Assembly (NCBI GenBank): GCA_029938505.1
Contig: JAOZUV010000008.1
Span: 1-17,437 of the forward strand
From: Bacteroidales bacterium
GTDB taxonomy: Bacteria > Bacteroidota > Bacteroidia > Bacteroidales > GCA-2711565
Length of the DNA stretch: 17,437 bases
Direction of reading: 5' to 3'
This document shows positions 7,104 through 16,000 of this stretch, piece after piece (position 1 is the stretch's first letter; each line of letters starts with the position of its first letter). Below the pieces are notes generated by a model that made no database searches, was not told where the DNA came from, and worked only from the letters and a program-made list of their open reading frames with translations. A program made the position numbers and the translations under genes.

Positions 7104-8339
7104 TTATTTAGCAATCCAAGAAGTTGGGTTCAATAATGATTTTCCTTTCCAAATTTCGAAATGCAATTCGGTTTTTGAACTAGAGTCATCGGTACGTATT
7201 GAGCCTATTTCTTGTTTGGTTTTAACAACATCTCCCTGTCGAACTTTAACTCCATTGAGATTAGAATAAACGGTAAAATATTCTCCATGGCGAATGATGA
7301 CTGCTTGATTATTATTTGTCAATGTGCGAACACTTATCACTGTACCATCAAATATTGAACGAGCTTTTTCGCCTCGGGTAGTTAAAATATCGACGCCATT
7401 ATTTTTAATTCGAACCCTTTTTAAAACAGGATGTATATGCTCTCCAAAAGTGCTTGAAATAATTCCACGCTCTGAAGGCCATGGCAATTTCCCTTTATTT
7501 GAATAAAAGCTTGATGAAACAATATGTTCACTAGGAGTCATGGCTATTGAAGCTTTTCTTTTTTCAACATTCTTCTTCGCAGCTGCCAATCTAATTTCTT
7601 CAGCAATAATATTTTTAATAGACTTATTTAATCGATCAGATTCTCTACGTTTTTTTCGCAAACTAGCCCGCAAATCTTTTTCTTTTTTTGCCAGACTATT
7701 AATGGTCGATTGCTTTGTCGTTTTTTCTCTGTCGAGCTGTTGAATCTCATTTTCTTGATTTACCATCAAGGATTGCTTATCAATTTTTTGTGTTTCAAGC
7801 TCGCTAATAATAGTGTTTAAGGTATCCTTAGTTTGTTCAATTAATACAGCTTGATTTTTTCGATAAGCACTGTAATATTGAAGATACTTTAAACGCTGAT
7901 AAGCCCGATTAAAACTCTCTGCCGAAAAAATAAACATTAAACGATCCGATGAGTTTTGATTTTTATAGGCATAATAAACCATTTTCCCATAATCCTCTTT
8001 CAATTGCTTCAACTCTTCATTTAAACGTTTTACAATAGCTGTATTCTCATCAATAGACTCGCCTAATTCATCAACTTCAGCATTGATCGCAATAATGAGT
8101 TTTTCGCGTTGCTCAATTTTTTTATTTAGAAGAAGTAGTTCTTCCAATGAATTGGACTTATTTAAACGGGTTGTAACTAATAAATTGTTGGTGTAAGTAA
8201 TTTCTTCGGACAAACGTTTAACATCAGCTTGAAGCTTTGTTTTCTTGCTCTGGGCATAAATATCACCACAACATAAAAGTAAAAGAATCAAACAGATTCT
8301 TAAAAACGAAAAGGAATATTGTTTAGCTTTAAAATCCAT
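7104..8339 (-). CDS. EnvC-like murein hydrolase activator: coiled coil plus degenerate LytM (M23) domain
   Basis: The 411-residue periplasmic protein has a signal peptide (hydrophobic 11-25, cleavage after Ala29 in 'IYA'), a long charged coiled coil (about 33-265, interrupted near 120-155), and a C-terminal LytM/M23 domain (about 285-408). That domain keeps the family scaffold ('STFGEHIHPVLKRVR', 'GTVISV', 'QGDVVKTKQEIGS', 'LHFEIW') but has lost zinc ligands: Asn313 replaces the first His of HxxxD (Asp317 remains), Asn360 replaces the His of the 'YAHL' motif, and Glu391 replaces the first His of HxH (His393 remains). This is the pattern of EnvC, which has no peptidase activity and instead activates cell-division amidases. 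It is the last gene of the minus-strand cluster, 12 bp after the DUF4292 gene. No amidase gene is in the window. Confidence 0.88.
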   Translation of the reverse strand: MDFKAKQYSFSFLRICLILLLLCCGDIYAQSKKTKLQADVKRLSEEITYTNNLLVTTRLNKSNSLEELLLLNKKIEQREKLIIAINAEVDELGESIDENTAIVKRLNEELKQLKEDYGKMVYYAYKNQNSSDRLMFIFSAESFNRAYQRLKYLQYYSAYRKNQAVLIEQTKDTLNTIISELETQKIDKQSLMVNQENEIQQLDREKTTKQSTINSLAKKEKDLRASLRKKRRESDRLNKSIKNIIAEEIRLAAAKKNVEKRKASIAMTPSEHIVSSSFYSNKGKLPWPSERGIISSTFGEHIHPVLKRVRIKNNGVDILTTRGEKARSIFDGTVISVRTLTNNNQAVIIRHGEYFTVYSNLNGVKVRQGDVVKTKQEIGSIRTDDSSSKTELHFEIWKGKSLLNPTSWIAK

Positions 8340-8351
8340 AAAAACTCCCGT

Positions 8352-9176
8352 TTATTTCAAGCGGGATACCGATTTATATTTTTTTGGTACTCTGAACGGA
8401 AAATTAACTTTCTTATTGACATCAATTTTTGAATAGTCAATTTTTACATCAATTTTCTTGTCTGCTTGCAGGTTAAAATTAATGTTTTTGGGGAATAATT
8501 GCTCATTTATTTTCACAAACTCATTATAATTCATCTGGAGCTTTTTGTTTTCTTTTCCTAATTCTTTTAATGAGATTTGAGATATCTTGAAATTTTCAGG
8601 ATCTAACCATATGTTTTGAATAAAAATATTTGGTCTGATTTCACGTTTGCGGATGTGCTTTTTCAATTTATTTCTTTCGGCTGTTGAAAGTCGATACTCC
8701 ATATTATCAATAGAAGCTCTGAATTTTGTAATTTCATAATGATCAAAATCATTCCCAATAATTAAACCTTGCAACACATTAAAATCAAGATTTGTATCAA
8801 AAAATTTATTCAAATATTCATAATTACCTTTAAAAAAGGTTTTGTTCATCCGATTGATGAATTTAACCGAATCGTTTGTAATTAGCATACGCGCAACTTC
8901 AATTCCAAGGAGTGGTGAGAAACTAACCCAAATTAAACTGTCCTTTTGAATCCTAATTTGTCCCTTAAATGAAGTCTTCTTTTTATCCTCTTTTAAGTGA
9001 AGACTAAATTTAGCATTGATGTAGTCAAACTGTAATTCGTTTTCGTTTAACTTTTTAAACAAATAATCAGCCCCTTCTTCTTTAAGAGGTGCTTTATAAA
9101 CTTTACGAATCGTCCTACATGAACTGAAGCCTAAAACAACTACAATTATCAGTACTAGATTTTTTAATTTTATCAT
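8352..9176 (-). CDS. DUF4292 lipoprotein with LolA/LolB-like layout
   Basis: The 274-residue protein has a lipoprotein signal ending in 'LGFSSC', so Cys20 is the lipid-modified residue. The following residues (RTIRKV) are basic and lack the acidic export signal of Bacteroidota surface lipoproteins, so it probably faces the periplasm. The sequence fits DUF4292, known mainly from Bacteroidota. Residues 50-150 read like LolB: a beta-rich start 'INAKFSLHL', 'FKGQIRI', then 'LIWVSFSPLLGIEVARM', 'SVKFINRMNKTFF', and 'LDFNVLQGLIIGND'. LolB inserts lipoproteins into the outer membrane; that role here is inference from a by-eye comparison. The gene overlaps the TPR gene's stop codon by 1 bp (TAATG), implying coupled translation and a shared envelope role, and precedes the EnvC-like gene by 12 bp. 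Confidence 0.82.
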   Translation of the reverse strand: MIKLKNLVLIIVVVLGFSSCRTIRKVYKAPLKEEGADYLFKKLNENELQFDYINAKFSLHLKEDKKKTSFKGQIRIQKDSLIWVSFSPLLGIEVARMLITNDSVKFINRMNKTFFKGNYEYLNKFFDTNLDFNVLQGLIIGNDFDHYEITKFRASIDNMEYRLSTAERNKLKKHIRKREIRPNIFIQNIWLDPENFKISQISLKELGKENKKLQMNYNEFVKINEQLFPKNINFNLQADKKIDVKIDYSKIDVNKKVNFPFRVPKKYKSVSRLK

Positions 9177-10915
9177 TATTCAAACAATTTTTTCTCACTA
9201 ATTTTCTTTTCCAGAAATTCCGATCCTTCGCCCAAATCCTTGGCTTTTTTCCAATATTTTATAGCTTTCTTTTTATTGCCCATTTTATATAAAATGTCGC
9301 CATAATGCTCATTCAATTCTGCATTTTGTTTACCATCAATTTCATAGGCTTTTTCAATCCAAATTACGGCTTCCTTATATCTTTCCAGCTTATACAAAAC
9401 CCATGCGCGGGTATCCATATTCGAACTATTATTCATATCTAGTTCTACAGCCTTTTTCGACATACGATCAGCCAGATCAAGTTTCTCTCCTCTTAGGGAT
9501 AAATAATAGGCATAATTATTCAAAACCAATGAATTTGCCGTATCATAAGTCAGCGCTTTATCATAAAATTCATCTGATTTCCCTATCTCATCTAACTCGT
9601 GATAAGTGTCGCCGAGATAAGAATAAAATTGTGCCGTTAAGGCTAAATTACTTTTTGAGTATTTCAAGCCATCCTCAAAATTCTTTTCCGCTAAACGAAA
9701 ACTATCTCTCTGAAAATTCCCAAGTCCAGTTATTAAATATGGCAATGGCTCATTCGGAAATAATTGAATTGTTCTCTCACCATCAACTGTCATTGCTTCA
9801 AAATTCCGTAAATCTGAATCAACAATTAGAAGCAATTCATACCATGAGTATTGTTCATTATTTTTATCAACTACTTTTAAAAGTAATTCGCGTGCTTCCT
9901 CATTTTCTTTATTCCGATAAAGGAGATCTGCTTTTAAAGACATAGCTTGGGCATCATCCGGATGGGTACTTTCAATTATCCAAACTAATTCTCGAGCCAG
10001 ATCATTTTTAGTGGTATAAATTTGTTCTGGAGTTAAATACGATAATAAAACCTGCAACTTGGTTTCAACATCTAAATCAGGATTTGCAAAACCTATCTTT
10101 AGTTCATTAAAAGCCTTTTCATCATTATTATTTTTTCGATAAAAATCGAATAAAGAAATATGAACATAGGCATCAGTAGGGTCAATCTTAGCAATTTTTT
10201 CATAAGCCCATATTGCCTTTTCTTCTTTTTTATATTGAACGCATATCTCCGCTATTAAAGCATAGTATTTTGTTTCAAATGGAAATTCGGTAATTAGTTT
10301 TTCAATTTCATTAATGGCCTTGTCTATTTCATTTAATCCAATATAAAGCTGTTGCTTTTGTAATGAAATTGCCTCATTAATACCCGTCTTTTTTTCCAAC
10401 TGATTCATTAAGGCAATAGCCTCTATATAATTTTTATCAATTAGATAGATATATGCTAGCTGTCTCAAATAATCAGATTTGGAAGGATGTTTTGCAACTA
10501 AGTCTTTTAAAATTTCAATACTTCCTTTAAAATTGCCTTCAGTTTGATGAACACTTGCTAACAGGGCTTTGTAATAATTGTTTTGAGGATCAATCTCTGA
10601 GGCTTTAAAGGCGTAATTTTTTGCTTCTTTAATACGTTCTTGAGCAAGATATAATGAGGCAAGTTCATACATTGAAGCTGCATCATTAGAATCGGTTTTT
10701 AGACATTCTAAATATAAAGCTTCAGCCTGATTATATTTATTGCTGTTTTTGGCTAAACTCGCTTCAACATATAAGCGTGCATTTCGGATTCGTTTTTTTT
10801 CACTTACACTATCCTTTTTATCATTAGAATTTAAAGCAAAAGAAGAACCAATAAATCCAAATAGAAAAAACGAAACGAAAAATATATAACGTATATGTTT
10901 GTATCTATAACCCAT
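9176..10915 (-). CDS. Secreted tetratricopeptide-repeat protein
   Basis: The 579-residue protein starts with a signal peptide (hydrophobic 10-25, cleavage near Ala27 in 'SSFA'). The rest, from about residue 45 to the end, consists of tandem TPR motifs, roughly a dozen helix-turn-helix units. Clear examples are 'YNQAEALYLECLKTDSNDAA' (61-80), 'AIWAYEKIAKIDPTDAYVHI' and the C-terminal 'AIKYWKKAKDLGEGSEF'. There is no catalytic domain, so it is probably a periplasmic or outer-membrane-associated scaffold. It lacks a lipobox. Its stop overlaps the DUF4292 start by one base, so the two products are likely made in fixed proportion and may interact. dut ends 71 bp upstream; I found no good promoter or terminator in that gap. 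Confidence 0.88.
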   Translation of the reverse strand: MGYRYKHIRYIFFVSFFLFGFIGSSFALNSNDKKDSVSEKKRIRNARLYVEASLAKNSNKYNQAEALYLECLKTDSNDAASMYELASLYLAQERIKEAKNYAFKASEIDPQNNYYKALLASVHQTEGNFKGSIEILKDLVAKHPSKSDYLRQLAYIYLIDKNYIEAIALMNQLEKKTGINEAISLQKQQLYIGLNEIDKAINEIEKLITEFPFETKYYALIAEICVQYKKEEKAIWAYEKIAKIDPTDAYVHISLFDFYRKNNNDEKAFNELKIGFANPDLDVETKLQVLLSYLTPEQIYTTKNDLARELVWIIESTHPDDAQAMSLKADLLYRNKENEEARELLLKVVDKNNEQYSWYELLLIVDSDLRNFEAMTVDGERTIQLFPNEPLPYLITGLGNFQRDSFRLAEKNFEDGLKYSKSNLALTAQFYSYLGDTYHELDEIGKSDEFYDKALTYDTANSLVLNNYAYYLSLRGEKLDLADRMSKKAVELDMNNSSNMDTRAWVLYKLERYKEAVIWIEKAYEIDGKQNAELNEHYGDILYKMGNKKKAIKYWKKAKDLGEGSEFLEKKISEKKLFE

Positions 10916-10986
10916 AATTAATTATTTATCATTACAAAAAACGATAATAATTTGCCTCGATTCTATTCTTTAAGAAACATTAACAA

Positions 10987-11421
10987 TTATTTGTTTCCTG
11001 TATGTCCAAATCCTCCAGCTCTTCTTTCAGAATCTTCTAAAGTATCAACCTGTATCCACTCAGCTTTTTCGTGCGCAGTAATAACCATTTGAGCGATACG
11101 TTCACCATCATTAATTTCAAAATTTTCTTTCGAGAGATTCACTAATATTATTTTTATTTCACCTCTATAATCTGCATCAATAGTACCAAGAGTATTCAAT
11201 AAAGTAATTCCTTTTTTGAAAGCCAATCCGCTTCTTGGCCTAATTTGAGCTTCAAAACCAACGGGTAATTCAATAAATAAACCTGTTGGAACTAAAACTC
11301 TTTCAAGGGGTTTTAAAATAATACTTTCATTAATAAAAGCTCTTAAATCCATGCCTGCTGATGCGATGGTTTCATAAGCAGGTAATTCATGATGCGACTG
11401 ATTGACAATTCTTACTTGCAT
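10987..11421 (-). CDS. dut: dUTP diphosphatase (dUTPase)
   Basis: The 144-residue enzyme hydrolyses dUTP to dUMP and PPi, keeping uracil out of DNA and supplying the thymidylate pathway. All five trimeric-dUTPase motifs are present: 1 'AGMDLRA' (22-28), 2 'RPRSGLA' (61-67), 3 '[11 protein letters not shown]' (79-89) with the catalytic aspartate, 4 'GERIAQMV' (106-113), and 5 '[10 protein letters not shown]' (133-142), the flexible C-terminal lid. Motif 5 has Ala in place of the usual Gly after Arg and His where Ser is common; both are tolerable. The gene sits between the flippase (84-bp gap) and the TPR gene (71 bp), an arrangement that looks familiar from Bacteroidota although its function is unrelated to the envelope genes. 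Confidence 0.96.
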   Translation of the reverse strand: MQVRIVNQSHHELPAYETIASAGMDLRAFINESIILKPLERVLVPTGLFIELPVGFEAQIRPRSGLAFKKGITLLNTLGTIDADYRGEIKIILVNLSKENFEINDGERIAQMVITAHEKAEWIQVDTLEDSERRAGGFGHTGNK

Positions 11422-11505
11422 TGGTATAAAATTAATGCGCTAAAATACAGAAAATATAGCTTCGATATTCTGTGAATTATTTTATAATCTAAAGTATAAA
11501 TAGGT

Positions 11506-12990
11506 TTATTTACTCAAAACAGTTTTCAACTCTTTTCGATCTAAAAGGAAAACAAGCCCTAGAAAAACGACAAGCAAAAGAGTATGGAGAGCCATTTTAT
11601 TAAATAAATTTGAAATTTCGAAAATGGTGGTGATATAATAAATGAATGAAGCGAATAAAATATAAGTCCCAATTCTTTTTAAATCATAGTCAATTCGATA
11701 AACTTTTCGACCCCAAAAATAAGAGGCTATCATCATTAAAAAATAACAGGCAAATGTGGCCCATGCTGATCCCCAATAACCATAGATAGGTATTAAAATA
11801 AAGTTGAGGGCAATGGTTATTATTGTCCCACCCAAAGCTAATATAGCTCCGTAGCTGGTTTTATTTGTGAGCTTATACCAAAACGAAAGATTATAAAAAA
11901 TGCCAATGAAAATATAGCCTGAAAGTAAAATTGGGATAACACCTATAGCACCCCTAAACTCCTTACCAATAATCAGCTTGATTACATCAATATATAATAA
12001 AATGCCAAGAGATGCGAAAAGCATGATTATCACAAAATACTTCATAACCTGGGCATACACTTTTTTGGAGCCCTTTTCTTTTTCCTGAGCAAAGAAAAAT
12101 GGTTCGGCGGCATAGCGAAATGCTTGTACAAATAAAGACAATAGTATAGCCAACTTTATACTTGCCGAATAAACTCCAATCTCACTAAGGGCGATTTCTT
12201 CAGGAAGTAATTCATTCATTAAAATACGACCAAACATTTCGTTCATCGCAAAAGCAAATCCGATGATTATCAAAGGAAATGCATATGAAATTAGTTTCTT
12301 CCAGATTTGAAAATCAAATTGTAGTTGAACTTTAAATATCTCCGGAAGGAGCATGATAATTGTGATACTACTAGCAATTAAATTTGAAATAAATACATAA
12401 GAAACCAATCCAAATTCCGGATTAAAAACTGAATTAACAAAATCAAAAATAACACCCGACGAATATGTTTTTAAAATAAATGGACATAATAGAATAAAGA
12501 AAAGATTCAATCCTAAATTAACGCCAATATTAACAAACTTAATAGTCGCAAAACGAATGGGGCGAGATTCGGCTCTTAACTTCGCAAAAGGAATTGCAGC
12601 AATAGCATCCAGAGCCATAATTATCACAAACCATTGAACATAATTTGCAAAAGATTCATGTTTGATCCAAGAAGCTATTTCTGCTGAAAAACGAATTGAT
12701 ATAAAAACAAAAATAACAGTTGTTGAAAAAATAGAAATCAAACTGGTATTATATATTTTACTTTTATCTGAATTTAATTCTGAGTAACGGAAATAGGCTG
12801 TTTCCATTCCGTAAATTAGAAACACATAAATCACGGCAACATAGGAATACATCAAAATTAGTAATCCATAATCATCAGGATTAAGAATATTTGTATACAG
12901 TGGAACTAATAAAAAATTTATGATTCGTCCAACAATACTGGAGACTCCATAAATAGCCGTTTGGCCTGCCAATTTTTTAATAGGATTCAA
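11506..12990 (-). CDS. Polysaccharide flippase (Wzx-like, MOP superfamily), TTG start
   Basis: The 494-residue integral membrane protein has about 12-14 predicted helices and belongs to the polysaccharide transporter branch of the MOP exporter superfamily. Such proteins flip lipid-linked oligosaccharides across the inner membrane. The N-terminus 'KKLAGQTAIYGVSSIVGR' (5-22), 'LLVPLYTNILNPDDYG' (27-42) and 'GMETAYFRY' (61-69) are typical. The start codon is unusual: the frame begins with TTG (12990-12988), with a TGA two codons further upstream and no ATG until residue 47, inside the second helix. Because the sequence directly after TTG is the normal family N-terminus, TTG is the probable start. 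The glycan is unknown; no glycosyltransferase gene is in the window, although the upstream methyltransferase could modify such a glycan. Confidence 0.88.
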   Translation of the reverse strand: MNPIKKLAGQTAIYGVSSIVGRIINFLLVPLYTNILNPDDYGLLILMYSYVAVIYVFLIYGMETAYFRYSELNSDKSKIYNTSLISIFSTTVIFVFISIRFSAEIASWIKHESFANYVQWFVIIMALDAIAAIPFAKLRAESRPIRFATIKFVNIGVNLGLNLFFILLCPFILKTYSSGVIFDFVNSVFNPEFGLVSYVFISNLIASSITIIMLLPEIFKVQLQFDFQIWKKLISYAFPLIIIGFAFAMNEMFGRILMNELLPEEIALSEIGVYSASIKLAILLSLFVQAFRYAAEPFFFAQEKEKGSKKVYAQVMKYFVIIMLFASLGILLYIDVIKLIIGKEFRGAIGVIPILLSGYIFIGIFYNLSFWYKLTNKTSYGAILALGGTIITIALNFILIPIYGYWGSAWATFACYFLMMIASYFWGRKVYRIDYDLKRIGTYILFASFIYYITTIFEISNLFNKMALHTLLLVVFLGLVFLLDRKELKTVLSK

Positions 12991-13042
12991 TATTCAAATT
13001 TTGTTTAAAATTAATAAATTGATATTATAAATGGGATAGAAT

Positions 13043-16000
13043 CTATAATTTTTCACCATTATATAACGGAAGCAGAATAAAGAAAGTTGTGCCCACATTT
13101 GATTCTGACTCAAACCAGATTTTTCCACCAGTATCAAGGATAATACTTTTTACAATAGAAAGTCCCATTCCCATTCCACTTGTTTTAGTTGTAAAACTTG
13201 GCGAAAATATTTTTTCCGCTCTATCACTCGGAATTCCAATTCCATTATCTTTAATTGAGATTAGGCATTTACCAACCTGAACCTTTAAATCAATGTTAAT
13301 TTCACCATTTTCTTTACGCCCTATTGCCTGTATCGAATTCTTAATCAGGTTATTAAACACTCTCAGCAACTGACTCCTATCCCCAGCAACCAATGATCCT
13401 CGAATTTGAAAATCAAAAGAAATTTTTAAATCTTCATGTTCTTTGAAAAGACCTAATGATTTGCGAATAACATCCTCTATGTCAACTTTTTCCATTTTTC
13501 TCTTGGGCATTTTAGCAAAATCAGAAAAGGCGGAGGCTATTTCTGATAGAGTGTCGATTTGTTGAACGATAGTATTACTAAATCGTTCCAAATGTTCATC
13601 CCAATCAGGTGATTTATCATCCCATCTTTTTTTCAAATATTGAACACTAAGTTTCATTGGTGTTAATGGGTTCTTAATTTCATGAGCAACTTGTTTGGCC
13701 ATTTCACGCCATGCACTTTCACGCTCAGACTTAGCTAAAAGATCAGCACTTTTGCTCAACTCATCAATCATCCAATTATACTCATTTATTAAAGTGCCAA
13801 TTTCATCCTGACGTTGCCAATTAATTTTTTCATTTGTTTCTCCAAGTTTTAATTTTCCTATGCTATTTCGTATTAACTCTAAAGGTCTCGACATATTTCT
13901 TGAAATAAAGAGAGCAATGATAATTGCTATCACAAAAAATAACAAATAAATATTAACCAATGCCACAAGAAATGTAGTGATTTCTTTTTGGATTTCGCTT
14001 TGGCGGGCAAAGTATGGCAAATTTAAATAAGCAATTAATTGGTTTTCAGAATTACGAAATGGGATATAAGCTGAAAGATATTTATAATCTCCTATTGATT
14101 CATTTTGGATAAATAGAAGCTTCTTTTTTTCTGTTAAAACACGATATGCTTCGGGGTTCATGAGTGGTGAGATTAGACCCTCATTTATAATTCTTGGTCG
14201 TGAAGTAGCAATCATTCTACCTTCAAGATCATACAGATTAATATCTGAAAAGAAGACGTCAGCAAATTTTTTCAAGAGGGTATTTAAATACTCGTTCATC
14301 TCAACTGGCAAACTACTTTCCGCTGATAATTTGTGTTCAAGCTCTACAAGTACTGAATGTGCCTTTTCACTCAAGATTTCTTTGTTTTTATTGTTATTGA
14401 TGTCTACAAGATAAAACATGGTAACTGCACCTATAACTAAAAACGAAAATAAAATTATGCCAGTAAATGAAAACTGAATTCTTTTTTTGAAGCTTATAGG
14501 TGAATAGAATATTCTTGGGGAAAAATTTACTAGTATTGAAAACACTAAAACAAACAACGAAAAAAGAATAAAGAAATAAGAAAAGGGAGCAATTCGTTCC
14601 CAAAATTTCCTTAAAGGACGGCTAATAATAAGCCTATTTCCATCTTCATATCGATACACTAAATGATTAAACTCATTATGGTCAAATACTTCCGAATCAA
14701 TAATATTATCAGTATATTCAGCATAACTTAGACTATAAAAATATGAACCAAATTTGTAAATCAATTGGTCGTCACTATATTTTGCAAACGAATAATTAAT
14801 AATATCTTTACCCTTAATTTCATAGGACTCATCAGCAAACAATTCTGTATAACCGACACCTTCAGGAATAAACTCAGAAATCAATTCAACAAAGATTTTC
14901 TTATCTGGTAAATTACCATTTTTTGATTTAAAATTTAAGCTAGCTATATATGCATTATTAAGTGTTCCACTTTTTAAATGAACAAGAGATTCTCTTGATC
15001 CAGATTCTCCAAATTCTGCAATAAAATCCTTAAAATAGTCTGCGCAATTTATCAAATAGTCTTCTGGTTGAATATCTAAAACCTTTGTTGAATCACATAC
15101 AGTAATATAAGATGTATATTTCTTCCAGGATCCTTTGGAAAAATAATTTTCAATTTTATTTATGGCAATATTTTCGATACTATCATTTAATGGTTGACTA
15201 AAAAGAACACTCAATTCTGTATCCATATTGATTTTACTTTCTATATCTAAAAATTCAAATTCTGCTAAAGGATCCTTATTCCCAACTAATTTTTCAGCAA
15301 TTATTTTTCTTTCAATAATTTCTTTTTCATCTAAAATAATTGCCGAAATAGCACTCATATAAACAGAAAATAACACCAAGTAAAACATTAATTGGATAAC
15401 ATTTAATTTTGAGTTTCCAATCAACCACAGTGAAAGTAAGAGAAGAAAAAAGAGTATAGAGATATGAAAGAAATAGCTAACGATAAAGTAGGAAGAAATA
15501 AGAAATATTATAGATAAGCTAACACTAAAAATAAAAAAATTCCTTTTAGAAAATCTTACTTTTTTAAACTCAATAATAAATGCTTGAGCTAAGAAAAACA
15601 AACAAAGAGAGAGTGTGCTGAGAATCAAAAATATTAATGTACTAATCCCTGGATTAGCTATAAAATCTTGACCAAACTGAAATGTCAATAAAGAGTTTTT
15701 AAACAAACTAATTGAAGCTCTTTCAAAAAAGAAGAAGCCTATTATTAAAAGGATTGAGAGAAGTACAATGTTAATATATTTAAACCTAATAAAGACTTCA
15801 TCAAGCAAAATCCTCTTGATAAACAACACATAAATGAGATACAAAAGGAGCATCACATTTGTAAAATAATTTGCAATAGATGAGTGTGATTGATCGGCAA
15901 AAGCAAATGGTGAATAAAGGGAGGATTCAAATAGAATATGCGGGCTTTTAAAATAATTTATTAGCAACCAAAAAATAAATACATCAGCTATAATTAATAT

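Noticed and set aside
8270..8280. Lipobox in the EnvC-like protein (LLCC in the signal peptide)
   Set aside because: The residues before the cysteines are large (Leu-Leu) instead of the small ones a lipobox needs, and a normal signal-peptidase I site (IYA) follows.
9403..9945. 180-codon plus-strand open frame inside the TPR gene
   Set aside because: Low-complexity translation with no family resemblance, antisense to a clear TPR protein; a shadow of the real gene.
11430..11465. Imperfect hairpin between flippase and dut (CAGAATAT paired with ATATTTTCTG)
   Set aside because: It has a bulge, is AT-rich and lacks a T-tract; the TATATTTTC within it is one base off the -7 consensus and has no -33 partner.
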